Part shown: in pieces, positions 23,966-37,794 of the stretch
Layout of the letters: every line of letters starts with the position of its first letter
Numbering within the stretch: the stretch's first letter is position 1
Source: Haliotis asinina
Lineage: Eukaryota; Mollusca; Gastropoda; Lepetellida; Haliotidae
Assembly (NCBI RefSeq): GCF_037392515.1
Contig: NC_090283.1
Span: 27,544,249 to 27,608,248 of the forward strand
Length of the DNA: 64,000 bases
Reading direction: 5' to 3'
The notes under the pieces: model-generated
Told to the model about the DNA's origin: nothing
The model's database searches: none
Seen by the model: the letters and a program-made list of their open reading frames with translations, nothing else
Translations under genes and position numbers: made by a program

Positions 23966-24167
23966 ATATCACTAGGAAAAAACTGCTTGGAGAAATAATC
24001 GAGACTTTTCAGACTATCAAAATGTTGCAGGTTTTTACATGTACATTGAAATGATTCAAAACATGTGAAATATACAAATCAAGGATATCTATATACAATA
24101 ATACATGCGTCTGACGAACTACAAGTGAGAAAACAGCTTTTTAAATCTTGTGAAATATGATCCAGTT

Positions 24168-26184
24168 TCATGTATGTACATTACAGCCAACTTTCTCAGC
24201 TACCATTATAAATGGTCCCCGGAAGTTTTCATCTGCATTAGGATACTCTCTACACGGTTTCTGTTTCCATGTGACAATTCTAAAACCGCACTTCATCCAG
24301 GCCGATTTTACCTGTTCCTTGTTGATCCCGACCACGGGAAAGGAGTGCTCACCAACAGAATATATATGTTCCCCGATGTGTCCGTACAGCACCACATGGC
24401 CACCATCTTTAAGTAATGATCCAACGCGTTTCACTATGGCCTCGTACCCGGCGATGTCGTCAGACGCTGCCTCTAGGCACAACGATGACGTTATAATGTC
24501 AAATTTGGACATTGCGTTTGGAGCTAGAGGGTCATCTTGTCTCAGGTCGATATGAAATATGCCAGAAATCTTTCTTCGTAGCTGGTTTTCACGTTCATCC
24601 CACGACTGTCTGCGTACATATTGGGATAATATATTCAATGATATCTCAGATTATGCCATCATTGAATAACATCATCAAGTGATATAAACGTGTACATTTC
24701 TACATGACTGACAGTCATCCAGGTGAACAGCTGACGTAAATATATCATGTTTCAGCAGTTGACCTACTCCCACCCGTACCCAACACACTTTGAAAACATG
24801 AAATTTGAGAAAGTCATATAATAATAAATTTAAAATTAAAATCGAAATTTCTCAGTTTTTCAGCTACTTGTCTATATGATCATTTCTTTTGTTTATATAC
24901 ATTAAGCTTGAAATAATAAAACACTATCGAATTTCTTAAAACACAATCAAATTAAAAAAAAAACAACACAAGAAATTATAAACGCACAAATGACTGAAAT
25001 AACGAGAAATGTTGGTTTTAAAAACATTTCTGCCATTTCTTACAGTTGCATACACGCATTAGCTGTGAGTTTTTGTTCAGAACCTGTTTGAAAGATGTGT
25101 TCTTACCCTTTCCCTTCCTTGTTAACGACAAATCGAAAAAAGCTTTCAAAACTGTGTTGAAGGTCTCCCCGCAGCCATCGTTTGAGAGCGTCTCTGTTCT
25201 GGGGGACGAAATCAGTGAGGTAGATGTTGTCACAGTGAGAAGACGCGCTGATGATAGAGTGGACAGACGGCCCTGTGCCGATGTCCAGTAACCTTCGTCC
25301 TTCTATCTTACCTGTAATTAGTTTTAGAGAGCATATCAGACACCTGAATTTGTGTAATTCACAAATGAAACGCTTCAAATCCTACCGTTTGATTTACAGA
25401 TGTTATATTATGATTGTTTAAAACTATAGAATGAGTGAAGACATTGGCATGTTCTATAAAGGCAGTCTGTGCACAGTTGAAATCCTGAAAGTCAACAAGT
25501 GATGAAATTATCACGGAAATGTATGGTACATTTTAAACAATTTTCCATCGAGAATCCATCACATTAAAAACAAATTTTCCTTCCTTTACAGTTATTTTCT
25601 CTCTTTGAATGTATCTAAAATATGTTGTTATTTGTGACCATTTTCCACTAATCCTTTTCAAGTTTTACTTTTACTATTGCTAATTCTGTTGAATTTGTTT
25701 ATGACTCCCAGTAATGAATTTGTGACACATATAAGCTTGTTTCATTTATTTATCCAAACTCTTAACAGATGTCAAAAGTTTGTTCGTATGGTACATTTGA
25801 CTAATCATGAAATTCAAAAGTCAGAAATTAAAATACCTGTAATGCTGACCTCTAATTGTATAACCTATTATTCAGGAGATCTCCCGAGTAAATTACTGGG
25901 TTAAAACATATGAAAACAATACAAGTAAAATTCTCAAATGCACGATAAACAATAACATTAGTCAGGAAACTTTTTAATCCTAAAACACAACAAAGTGGTA
26001 AAAGTGCTAAGGCCATACCCTCAACAAACACTTCATGCCAGAACTGCATCTTAGTTGTGAGAATGTCTTGGAGGATATTCCCTTCAATGCCAGAATAATA
26101 CCTCTGGAGATACAGCAGCGGGGAGAAGTGTTGCTTGTAGTCCTCTTCATGGTTACTGTCACCCATGTTGCCTGTTGATTCCAT
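24168..26184 (-). CDS. NNMT/PNMT/TEMT-type N-methyltransferase, three exons
   Basis: Exons 26184–26019, 25311–25107 and 24609–24168 (stop). GT–AG junctions with matching phases give 270 residues, close to the ~264 of nicotinamide N-methyltransferase. A class I SAM-dependent methyltransferase of the cytosolic small-amine family. Visible: N-terminal YKQHFSPLLYLQRYYSG (the family's DYLxxYY SAM-closing Tyr region); motif I LLDIGTGPSVHSI; acidic motif YLTDFVPQNRDALKRWL; and later DIITSSLCLEAA…YEAIVKRVGSLLKDGGHVVL and a C-terminal YPNADENFRGPFIMVAEK. I chose the ATG at 26184; an in-frame alternative is at 26166. No frame lesion is seen. The methyl acceptor (nicotinamide, indolethylamine or another amine) cannot be told from sequence. 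Confidence 0.88.
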
Positions 26185-26470
26185 AGAGTCTATCAGTGTT
26201 GGAAATATACTGAAATATACTGAAGTCCCATACGTATTATGCTCTCTATCTTCCACATCACTTTAAAATGTCATAAACTTTTTCAACATTAAAACACAAG
26301 GACATATACTCTAGTAGACACATTGAGTACAACGAGAATGCCAAAACAAACAAACTAACTAAATAATACATACAACTCGAGCAGTAAGGTGACGCGGCCA
26401 AAGAATCGAGTGACTGATCTTATACGACATATGGAAAGAAGAAAAAACGCATTCATTGAGCCCATTATTC

Positions 26471-26655
26471 AGAGTGAGTAAGTGAGTTTAGGTGTACGCC
26501 GGACTCAATAATATTTCAGCTATATGACGGCTGTTTGCAAAGGATCGAGTGTGGACCAGGCACTCGATCAACAATCCAATGATCAACGTCGTCCCACGCA
26601 GCTGAAATACGACGACATGCATCAGCCGTGTCATCAAGACAACTACCCGATCCCG
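26471..26655 (-). repeat. Degenerate SINE copy
   Basis: Minus-strand family member: tail GTGAGTAAGTGAG at its left end, then ATATTTCAGCTATATGACGG and GATCGAGTGTGGACCAGGC. It is truncated at its 5' end near CCGATCCCGG. Confidence 0.75.
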
Positions 26656-27179
26656 GAAATATCGAATAAATAAACTGTTTTTACATACAGGTCTTGAGTG
26701 AGAAACGCATAGCCCCTTTAACCTGCTCATATCGATATACTTTGACAATTTAGACAATTCCGCTGTTTATATCGAGTTAATGTTTCTGTACTGCTTGCAA
26801 ACGCACACCAAAGTGTGTTTGTAAATGTTTGTCAAAAGTGTGTCGGACACATGAGACAAAGCATCAACTATAAAAGGCATCTCGACCAAACGTCGCACCT
26901 GTCCTGACACGAATAGACCGACAACGACGCGTCCAGTCGTGCAATAAGGTACAGGCATAAATAATAATAGAAAATAATGCTCATTTATGCGCCTGGAATC
27001 CAACGCGATGCTGCTCTCTGGCCTTACATTATTACCATGGCGTAATTGTGCTTTCAAAGCTGGTACTAAGCGCTAAGTCTGTACATCCGCTTCTCGGGTA
27101 CCCATTTTAAACAGCTGAGGGGACTGAGTGCAATGTGGACGAAGTGCCATGCCCAGAGACACAACACAGTATGAGAACC
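26656..27179. other. No gene recognised
   Basis: Frames here are short and unrecognised. The right end may include diverged sequence of the adjacent Tc1-like element. Confidence 0.4.
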
Positions 27180-27720
27180 TGGTGAACGTGTTTGGTTCAG
27201 CGATGAATCGCGTTTATTCCAGCAATGACGGGACGTGACTCAACGTGTTTATCGACGTCAACACGAACGTTTCGTGCCGAACTGCGACAGACTGATAGAT
27301 CCGGTGGAGGAACGCCATGGTATGGGGAGCCATGTCCTACAGGAGTAGATCAGAGCTAATGGTGGCGACCTCACCTCCACATTTCAACCACCAGGGGGAG
27401 CTGTTTCGACACGAGAACGCTCGATCCCACACACCTCGTATAACAGGTGCGTCATCGCCTGATCTGAAGCCTGTCGAACATCTATGGGACAAACTTGACT
27501 GACATGGCACCATCGCCATCAGACAGTTGCATACCTTGTCAACGCGTTGCCGGAGGAATGACAAACAATTCCCCAAGCAGCAATCCAACGACTACTGCAA
27601 TCCCTTCTAAGGCTGTGTTGAACAATGACGGCTACAAGGGACAGTGTTAATAGGTACTGGCCTGAACGTCCCCTTGTGTCCACACATGTGCAGTGAGTGA
27701 ACTGGATTAATTTTGGCAAT
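27180..27720 (+). mobile_element. Tc1-like transposase remnant
   Basis: The C-terminal half of a Tc1/mariner-superfamily transposase is recognisable in order: WFSDESRF region, VWGAMSYRSRSELMV, RHENARSHTPRIT (the family's QHDNARPHTAR) and SPDLKPVEHLWDKLD (family SPDLxPIEHLWD). The end corresponds to the RQEW…IPQAAIQRLLQS region. The middle between SELMV and FRHEN is missing, and stops interrupt the frame, including one directly after HLWDKLD. It is dead. Terminal inverted repeats were not found. Confidence 0.85.
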
Positions 27721-28409
27721 GGCAACAATACACATGCTCATCTGTGGGTCGAATTTCCTACTTCTATGTTCCAACTTCACTGACTTGCGTATGCTTATAT
27801 ACCATTAAATACGTTACATGTTTAGCCTATGCGGTTTTTAAAGAGTGAATTCCATTCAGTTAAGACAATATGGTGAAGAAGAGAATATGTCCTGAACCGG
27901 CATGCAAACACATGCAAAGCACAAACGACATGGGCGTAGTATCTGGATCGGATGACCAGACATTTCTGACCAGATCCATCACTGAGTATGTTATGTTAGT
28001 TCCATCATATTTTTGAGTGTTGTCGCCTCACCATATGTTTACAGACGCTAACAATATTTGTAAGTAATAATTACCTTATGTGAGTTGTGCCATAGGTGTC
28101 TTCTTAGGTGTCAGGGAACACGCGTGTGATAATTATAGATGGGATAGCAGCCAAGAACGTTATAAGTGAGCTCCTTATTCAATTACATCTGTAATTACCT
28201 CGTTGGCGCAATGTCGCACATACTCACTACAACCATATAATTTTATGTCTAGTGCGCAACAGGTGGCTGAATATTACTTGATTTTGCGCAAACCCATCAG
28301 TTTGTAAATGACTGTTTGTCATCTAAGACAACGCTGATAGTGGGGGATGGTGACACTGTTGGAATATCCCACGAAGACCAGTTACCAGTAGGAATATGCT
28401 CAGTTTTAG
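27721..28409. other. No gene recognised
   Basis: Non-coding flank of the Tc1-like remnant. No repeat landmark or supportable ORF was found. Confidence 0.4.
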
Positions 28410-28640
28410 TTTAGTTTGTTGTTTAACATCGCTCTCAGCAATATTCCAGCTTTATGGCAGAGGGATGTAAATAATCGAGTCTGGACCAGTCAATCCAATG
28501 ATCAACAGCTTGAGCATTGATCTACGCAACTGGCATACGATGACACGTGTTAACGAAGCCAGCAAGTCTCACTTCCCGTTGTTCGCCTCTTACGAATTGC
28601 TAGAGTTGCTGAAGACCAATTCAAACCCGGACCTTCAAGG
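28410..28640 (-). repeat. Degenerate SINE copy
   Basis: Minus-strand copy with CAGCAATATTCCAGCTTTAT, AATCGAGTCTGGACCAG and GATCAACAGCTTGAGCATTG in family order. It has the variant TTTGTTGTTTAACATCG before the tail region, also seen in the copy at 61395. Confidence 0.8.
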
Positions 28641-28804
28641 GTACAGATTAAAATACACGATTGGACCAAAGAGATATACCAACACAAGGTTACTTTTCAC
28701 ATTGGATTCCATTTAGGACTAATTTGGTAACTTGGTCACAGTTTGGTTTGGTGAATATTATCATACTTGCTAGTCTTCTTTAAGTGGCATTTACAAGCTG
28801 GTAT

Positions 28805-28901
28805 GATGAAGAGGAACAATATTTATGGATAGACGTAGAAACGCCGCATACATATGTGTTATAAAGAACTTGTCTATCCATATAAAGTGCCCCTCTTCAT
28901 C
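28805..28901. mobile_element. Short hairpin element (MITE-like)
   Basis: The left arm 28805–28834 (GATGAAGAGGAACAATATTT…GGATAGACG) is the near reverse complement of 28871–28901 (GTCTATCCATATAAAGTGCC…TTCATCC), with a loop of about 36 bases. It could be a MITE or a small-RNA hairpin; nothing distinguishes these. Confidence 0.6.
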
Positions 28902-28974
28902 CTTGTATTTGTTGTTTTAATCAACGTCGTTATGTTATGTCGTCATTGTTTTGTATAGTTTTTCTATGTTACCA

Positions 28975-29218
28975 AACCCGTGAAGGTCCCGGGGTAGAAT
29001 AGGCCTTCAGCAACCCATGCTTGCCATTAAAGGCGACTCAGCTTGTCGTAAGAGGCGACTAACGGGATCGGGTGGTCAGGCTCGCTGACTTGGTTGACAC
29101 ATGTCATCGGTTCCCAATTGCGCAGATCGATGCTCATGTTGTTGATCATTGGATTGTCTGGTCCAGACTCTATTATTTACAGACCGCCGCCATATGCTTG
29201 GAAAACTCACTCACTCAC
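28975..29218 (+). repeat. SINE copy with target-site duplication
   Basis: A near-complete copy (head ACCCGTGAAGGTCCCGGGGT) with a small deletion before the tail. A 12-bp duplication TCTATGTTACCA at 28963–28974 and 29219–29230 brackets it. Confidence 0.9.
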
Positions 29219-29230
29219 TCTATGTTACCA

Positions 29231-30344
29231 CAACACCATTTCGTACTGTCGTGATCAGTTAATTGTCCATTTCTGCAATGTGTTGATTCCATTACGTTAC
29301 GTTCCTTGCTCACTGTCTGTTATCCGTGCCTACTTGAAGCAATACTGAATCTGCCTACAGTAATATGGACTCATTGTAACCTGATAGCAATTCATGGGAA
29401 TGCGTGCATGTGGACATTGCAAAACAGGAAAACGCTTCACATTGCCACCGGGATGAAAGCAGTATGATACACGTGTACTTTCATAATTAGACACAGTAGT
29501 TCTGTCGTAGGCTTGAATTTAACACGTCACGTTTTTAATTTGGTTGAGTATATGTACGAAATAAGCATGGTAACAAACATAATAAAATCAGTGACTAAAA
29601 CTTTGAATATCATCTTGAAAATAAAACGTAGAACTATCCAGTTTTTGAAAATATATAATTTTATTATTATGCCGACAGCATTCATTTACGGTTTTAGCAC
29701 ACGGTCCCACATTTGTGGCTAACTGGCTTTGGAAATATGAATCCGCCCTATTATCGTGAATGATATGGATACATGGTAAACTCCGATTGTATGTAATTTG
29801 CCCGGATAAGAACTATTCAGTATGCAGACATAACGATTGTTTAGATTATTCATAAAAAGTGTTTGGATCGGTCCATGTGTATGACTGAAATATTCATATA
29901 TGCGACGAACAAATGTATAAGTAATATGTATAACTTTTCCCGTTGCCACCAAACATATGCAGTAATTATATTATTGTACTCTACCTGTTTTGTTGCATGG
30001 AGTGTTTGGGTTTTTTTCAAGAGAAAGGGCGCACAAGACTATTTGCTGCGGGGTGAGACACACTTGATATTTTTCTACTTCAAGAGATGAAACTGAAGTT
30101 CTTACAAGCTTCGAAAAACGACCTTGATAACATTTGTAAACATGATTATAAGTACAGCATACCAGGTGTTTGCAAGACTACCAGGAGCAATGAACAGCTC
30201 TGCGTTCAACCTGCCAGCCAGATTGTTCATCTGAACACCATATGTCAGTCTCCACACGTAGCTTCTGCACAAGCTGCATAAAACAGCGATGGAATAAACT
30301 GCTAACTTAAAATGCAGTCTTTTCAAAAATAAACGCACATACCG
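29231..30344. other. No gene recognised
   Basis: AT-rich sequence with short frames only. A minus-strand frame at 30102–30395 has a possible splice-like context, but I cannot assign a domain to it. Confidence 0.4.
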
Positions 30345-30451
30345 GGGCCTAGATTTTCGAAAGTCTCTTAGCGCTAAGATAGTCGTAAGTGCCATACATT
30401 AACAGTAATTATACTTACGACTATCTTAGAGAGCTTCGAAAATCTAGGCCC
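30345..30451. mobile_element. Palindromic MITE (GGGCCTAGATTTTCGAA ends)
   Basis: 107 bp. The left arm GGGCCTAGATTTTCGAA…CTTAGCGCTAAGATAGTCG pairs with the right arm CGACTATCTTAGAGAGCTTCGAAAATCTAGGCCC around a ~22-base loop. A truncated copy ends the inverted duplication at 35690–35735. Confidence 0.85.
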
Positions 30452-31237
<786 letters not shown>

Positions 31238-34200
31238 TTTCTCACCTTCATGCACGTTCTATCTTTTGACGGGCCGTAGGACAGGATGCTGGCACAACTG
31301 CAGTTCGCGACATACAATTAAATCCCTCTTCCTACATTTATGCATGTCTCCGTGTTTGTATGCATGTCACAGAATTCCATGGAAATATATACGGTGACTG
31401 GAACGCTATGAAAGGAATGCCACTGAGCGGGGACAGGTTTATACTTGACCCCTTATCACCGCCTTTGAAGCTGGACTTTTCTAACACAATACTATTGATA
31501 AATAGAGTTAACCGCCCTTTAAAGAAATACCATAAACTGTCGATGCAAACCGTTTTCTTTAAGGGTTGCCTTCCAAATTTCATCTGAAATCTGTTTATAT
31601 TCATCGTTAGGTTTCTCTTGGTGAGAAATGTTGTCCGGTATACTGAAACTTATGACGACCCCACTTTAAGCTGTTGTACAATTTGTTAAAAAGACTGTGG
31701 AGTGGCCATTAATTCTCTTACTGTACGTTTGGTCTTGTGGCAAACCTGAAACTTGGGTTCGAACTCTTTCTGTGTACTTAGATGTCACCTGTTTGAGAAT
31801 AGCTATATATAGGTATGTGACTTTCCCAGTATATGTGTGCGATGGATCTTTAACAGATTGAAACAACACACTCTCTCTTAGCTGGACAGTCATTACCCCT
31901 TATATTACAACACAACTCCCACCACAAGTAGACTTTTTTGACCAGTATCACGATCAAATCGTCATGTGGCAGAAATTGCAATTGTTATGTTCATATGGAT
32001 CAACAGCTGGGGAGTGCACTGTTGAGTTAATTTATTTGAATTCATTATAATCTCGTTCGTTAGGCATTCGCGCGATTTTAATAAATGATCAATTCACACC
32101 GACGAGCAAATGTGTGTCAAGAAAATTGTGTTTATTTAGTTTCAATATTTACTTAGCTGAACACACAGGTCGTTTCATAAACTCACCTGACTTTTGCTTA
32201 AAGCAGTTGATTATGTACACCTGACCTGCATCAACTGTGACGTGCCATTTCCAATTCTCCATCAGCTTGACACGTTACCTAAATCCAGCGTATTGATAGG
32301 ATCTGTCGAGCTGAACCGGCATTGCAGAAGTTGAGAATATGAAGAATGATGACAATGTTTATGGATAAAAAACTACAACGACTTTAGAATCTATGTCGCA
32401 ACGTCGCCTATACACAAAAAGAACAATAACTGTTGTTTTTCCATACATTCCTGAAGGAGCTGTGCATAGGTCATTTCCCCTAAAGAGTGTCGAACTTCCA
32501 CAACGATGAATAGAAGTGTTATTCTTACGTTTGAAATTCTTAGGGATCACTGATTTGGATATGATAAGCCTTTGATTATCTGGATTTTATAGGGTGAACA
32601 ATGCTGTCTATTTATCTTGAAAATGACGCGCTCCTTGCACATTTTGTGCAATCAAAGATCACCAGTGAAGACACTCCATGTCAACCTTTGCATGTGAGTA
32701 TAGTTGCAACTCCAAGCATTCATTCACATGGTCTAAGTGCCGACTCCACGCTAATGTGGAGAGGCATTCTGTCCTGGTGTCTCAAAGCAGTGGTTAACGA
32801 TTTTTTGAACGCCACGTAACGCAAATTCACCTCAAGCATACACCTTTTTAGGACATAGATACTTTTGAAGCCGTTTTATTGTAGACATTTATTGATGCCG
32901 TGACTGATATAACTGACTGCCTTAGTAATGATGATCACAAACACCAGATGGCGCCATTCGTAATCATACGAAAAACTGTATAGTTACGATAGCTGTGAAC
33001 ACATTTGTAGGACACAGAACAAACGTATTGCCTGGAAACAGATTATAGTATGTGTTGCACGTGCTCACAAACCAAACATGAACTGTGTACCCATTGTTAC
33101 AGTCTTTTGACTGTAACATTTCGGAAGTGGACACTGAGTCTATACCAGTGCACCAACGGGCACAACCGATTATCGTCTCCCGTATCTTCCTGTGCGCTGT
33201 ATAATGGTTATGTACTTTTACGTGGGACGACTTCCAAACTGAAAGAACTAGACTTATTAACAGGGCATTTTGAGTACTAATTTTTACGTTCATCATTCGA
33301 GTACCTTAACGCCTTTATTGGCAATATATGGGGTGCTCAAATGCAAAGTGGAAATATGCTGAAGGAAAATTATTATGAATTTTAAATGCATTAGTATGCA
33401 CTATAAAACTTTTGTCAAAACCTACCAGAATAACCTGATGCCGTTAATGTACACAACACAGACCCTCGTGTCTCTGCTGGGATCAAAGAATTACAAAAAG
33501 GTTTGAGATGCCCCCCAACTGTGAAGCATTTCGAGTTGGGGTGGGGGTTGGAGTTGGATCGGGGGGTTGTCTCAAGTTTTGTATTTTTCTATGTGAAGCA
33601 TTTCGATGTTACAAAAATAATTTTATACATTTAATTTCTGCTTTCCAGATCACTGAAAGCTTTTGATAGTGGTGAGTGTGTATCCAGCGTTATGTACAGG
33701 TGCGTGGTCATCTATACATCGTGTACCAGCTGATATTACTTAGTCAATCTCTCCGAAATCTGTATCTTTGGTGTAATTCCACTTCATTAAAATCACCAAT
33801 AAAATTTCTTAATTCCTTAGATTTCTTTGTGGTCTTATGTTCATGAACGCTGCATGCCACATGCATGTTAGTGAGCTAATGTTCAACCTCTCATGACGTT
33901 AAGTTAACGTGTTCCTAACGGGCCGTTAAAAGTTGACGGAGCTGTGTGCAACGGGCTTTCGCTCTCTTGACGTTAACGTTCCGTTAAGGACTAGTTAACG
34001 CTACTCGTTAAAATTTAACAGGCCTTTGAACAACCGGACGTTATATATACTTGTTCGTGGTTACGTATGCATCGTGCACCAACTGTCATTGTTACTCACT
34101 CTCGGCGTTTCAATACTTTACTTGAATTATCTTGTATGATTTGCAATGAAAAGGATTCAGTCTCGGTTCATGAAATCGTGTACATTGAACGTACAGCGAT

Positions 34201-34814
34201 CTGAACACAAAAGGCGTCAGTGTTAGTACAGTGTACGTACAGCTATTGAACAGAGGCACACCGCATACATCACAAAGGACAATGATCAATACCGGCTATG
34301 CATCCAAACAAAGAATCAGATATCACGCACTCGATGGAGTGTGTACATGCTGCTTTATTCTCTTAGCCACGCTACTGCAATCAATCTGAATACACAATGC
34401 CACGAATACACAATACAGTTAAGAAAGTAGTCAAAAGTAACATAAGCTATATACACAAAGAACTTAGTTAAGCATCCGAGATTAATCCTTGTCGCCTGCA
34501 ACAAAGGGATCCTCCTGTACAGAACCTGGAATGTGGAAGTTGCTTTACACAAGGAATGGCTTAGACTGCCCCTTCAGGGGATCAGGAGGTTGACATTGAG
34601 TATGAGGAGGAGAGTGCTGGATGTCATACAGTCACATGGTGATTACACACGGTATTGACCGTGTAAAAGGCACAAAATGACATTATTGAATGTTTATATT
34701 AACCTGTAAATTCCGGATTAAACATTATTGGCCCATCCATGTACAGATATGGATTTGCCATATGTGTTGAAAACCTATTATAGCAAAAACACAGGGGTGC
34801 TTAATTACGTTCTT
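31238..34814. other. No gene recognised (3.6 kb)
   Basis: Frames are short and without domains. The longest (minus 32964–33296, 110 codons) has no recognised similarity. A GTTAA/TAACG-rich patch lies at 33893–34022. I can support no gene or named repeat in this stretch. Confidence 0.4.
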
Positions 34815-34925
34815 TGTGATTGCACTTTCTTGATGAAATACAAATTCTAGCACATTTGTTGGGTTCAGTTCCACCCGAAAGTCAGACGCCTCACCCGCTT
34901 TACAGTGCTTTGATCGTATGTAAAT
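34815..34925 (-). repeat. Fragment of the tRNA-like palindromic SINE
   Basis: It has the arm landmark TGAAATACAAATTCTAG and the start of the core (GGGTTCAGTTCCACCCG, GCCTCACCCGC) seen at 7047–7335, but most of the core and the second arm are missing. Confidence 0.55.
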
Positions 34926-35102
34926 ATTTTGTGTGACCACATCCGTTGCTGTAGTCATCCCTGATGGTGATTTCTCGTTAGGATTATATGCCCGCACCAA
35001 ATACAGTAACAATATTGACTACAGGATGATATCGACGTGTTGTCGTGGCTTATTGTGTGCCATCGCACCTTAAGGCATGGGCTGATACTCATGATATTAA
35101 TC

Positions 35103-35155
35103 CCTGGATTATCGATTATTTGCAGACCGCCGTAATGTGCAGTTTAAGCGCAACG
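35103..35155 (+). repeat. Short SINE 3' fragment
   Basis: ATCGATTATTTGCAGACCGC matches the 3' third of the (ACTC)n family. The copy is short and diverged. Confidence 0.55.
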
Positions 35156-35218
35156 TTCAATAACTACATAAAACACCCAAATATACTATAAATAACAAAT
35201 ATGAAAACACACATACTC

Positions 35219-35225
35219 TATCTCT

Positions 35226-35276
<51 letters not shown>

Positions 35277-35735
35277 GTAACATCACAATAAGAACCAATG
35301 TTCACATCACTCTGAATGCTGGGGTCGTTTTTATCAAGACACAATTGATCCTCAGCTCTCTTTGGCCCGAAGTTACTATTCAACAACTGTGGAATCTTAC
35401 ATGGACAACTGAGCTTCCAACTGTTCACACATCTTTGTTGTCAACTGGATCTGAAACATCGCTGTAGACGTAACTGGTTATGCATATTTAAGCAAGAATC
35501 TACAGCTCAAGTAACTTAGATCAGTCTGCATATGTCTGGAAATATTTACATGCGTCAAGAAAGGAGAACTGCTAAGGAGATAATGAGAATATTTTGTGTA
35601 CTCAAGAAACATTCAATACGAACACAGTATGTTTGACAGAAGATGTTGTCACATATGCAAATGTAACGGAATCATTTACAAAGCAGCGCCCAGATTTTCG
35701 AAGCTCTCTAAGATAGTCGTAAGTTAATGTTAAGG
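35219..35735 (+). repeat. Inverted duplication, copy 2, with (CT)n tract
   Basis: The (CT)n tract at 35219–35273 is followed by the reverse complement of copy 1 (30452–30982), then by a partial MITE beginning CCCAGATTTTCGAAGCTCTC (about 35691). The shared order tract–segment–MITE in both copies shows that the three parts moved or were duplicated together. Confidence 0.85.
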
Positions 35736-36639
35736 TATGGCAAATACGTGTTTGCTTGTCTCCAGTACGTGTTGTATTTACTTGTATTTATGTATTCAAA
35801 CGCTGTGTGCCTATATTTTCGGTGTGCACAGTTTCTTTATGTAGCCTGTATATACATACTGAATGTAACAATGTCAGATTTATGTTTGACAACCACTGGA
35901 CCAATAGAAAAGGTATGAAACGTTGTTTGTCACCCGAAGTACGAAGTGCAAATTTTAAGAATGTGGGTGACATGACCATTGAGTGAAATTTGGATTGAAA
36001 TGGATTCCGTCTAACTACACACTCAATCATTTGTAAACCTTCACTATTCACGTGACACATTTGTGTGTACTCATTCTATCCTTCAAAACATAGTGATCAA
36101 CACCTCCACGAAGAGATTGAAAACACAGGGTCGCCTCTATTTCCAAACAGTTTCCTAGGATTTGTTGACTGCATCACTGTTTTTGTTTACTGCAATTGTT
36201 TACCCTAGACATACACTTAATAGACATGCGAGGTTTCCACATGGTTGTTCCAAGTGTTTATTGAGTTGTTGGCGTGACGGTCGAGACTGCTCTGGGGAAT
36301 TGCAAATCATTGTGTATTGTTTCAGGGTCTGGTCGTGGGATTAAATCGCTAATGGTCCAGGTTGTCATAGCTGGTTCCATCAAGAAGTGTACATCCTAAA
36401 CGGTTGTAAAGTTCGGCTGCACTGACTGTTAGTGGCAGAGGCGGCAGTAATTCAATTCTCTCTTTACTTTTTACTGCGTTCACTGACTACGATCGGAACT
36501 TATTGGTTTATAGAACCTTCATCGCTTGGCCTAAATTGATGCTTTTAATTTGAACCACAACTAAAACATTGAAAGATTGTGACCATACAAAGAGGATTCC
36601 TACACAAGCACGATACTTTTTAAAATGTTTCATTCGAAT
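35736..36639. other. No gene recognised
   Basis: Intergenic stretch between the inverted duplication and the segmental duplication. Short frames only. Confidence 0.4.
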
Positions 36640-37794
36640 TTAATTGCAGGAAGGCAGGAAAACATCGCCTTTCAAGATATAGATCACTGAAAAGTAAACT
36701 TTAATCAACCCTTGATTTAAACCAATTTATTGTTACTGTAACAACGTGTACGCATTGCGTCCAGTGAAGGTTTAGTGACGGACTTTGAAATATAAGCTTT
36801 GTCCTGTCTTCTTACAACCGGTTCCAATGTATGAACGGCCCTCTGCAAATCTTTCTGACACGCCAGGTTCCAAGTGTGCACTTTAATTTGAGTCAAAGCC
36901 TTTTACAACATGCATTTGAAAAAAATTCTATAACATGACGACTACAACAGGAAACACACAAATCTGAACTATCCTTTAAACAAACTATGAAGAATGTCAA
37001 GTATTATGAAATGCAGACAAGCTACAATATTTTAATCTGGAATACCCAAGGATTGAAAAAAGGCACTGACATAAATAACCTACCTCGACAGCTTTAAACA
37101 TGTGGACATTGTTATTTAAGCAAGCATAGCACTTCTTAGGATTTATTGACACACATAAAACTTTCATTGCAAATGTAAGAAAATTGTTTCATGTTTCGCG
37201 AGGGTATCAACTTTAACTTGAGGCTGTAAGATGTTTGAGTTTTGTCATATTTAACAGAAAATTTTTGTCTTGCTGGGTGAATAAACATATGCTACAATAG
37301 TCCATTTGAGATGTGAAATATTATACCGAACCTTGTCGGAGTTCAATTGTAATGACCAATTAATGAAATACATATGTGATCATAGGCAGTGCAAACATGC
37401 AGCCAGAACGATCAAATACATCATCCAAATTGTTCCCCCATAACTCATCCATTTAAGGTTTGCATCGGCCTGATTTTATATTAGTTCATGAAGCAGAATG
37501 TTTCTTCCTGTACTCTCGGGAACAAATGTACATAGGATGTCCCCAAATACTTTACGTTATATTTCAGACATAGTAGATAATAAGTTCTACTATTTTGTAA
37601 ATTAAAAAAATTAAAAATGTTCATGTGTTTTGGACAAATGGTGCAGTTGCTTAGGTTGGGAATAGGACTTTGTATGCCTGAAGTGACCAATGAGGTAACG
37701 TATGACTATCTGAAATGTGATGTAATTCAAATTATTGTATGTAGGCAGGATCTGAATAATAGAGCACTTGGTTATCTCAGTTTCACGCGAGGGT

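Noticed and set aside
24150-24555. Plus-strand frames of 88 and 132 codons
   Set aside because: They are antisense shadows of the methyltransferase last exon.
32964-33296. 110-codon minus-strand frame with several Cys and His
   Set aside because: No recognised domain or spacing, and no neighbouring exons.
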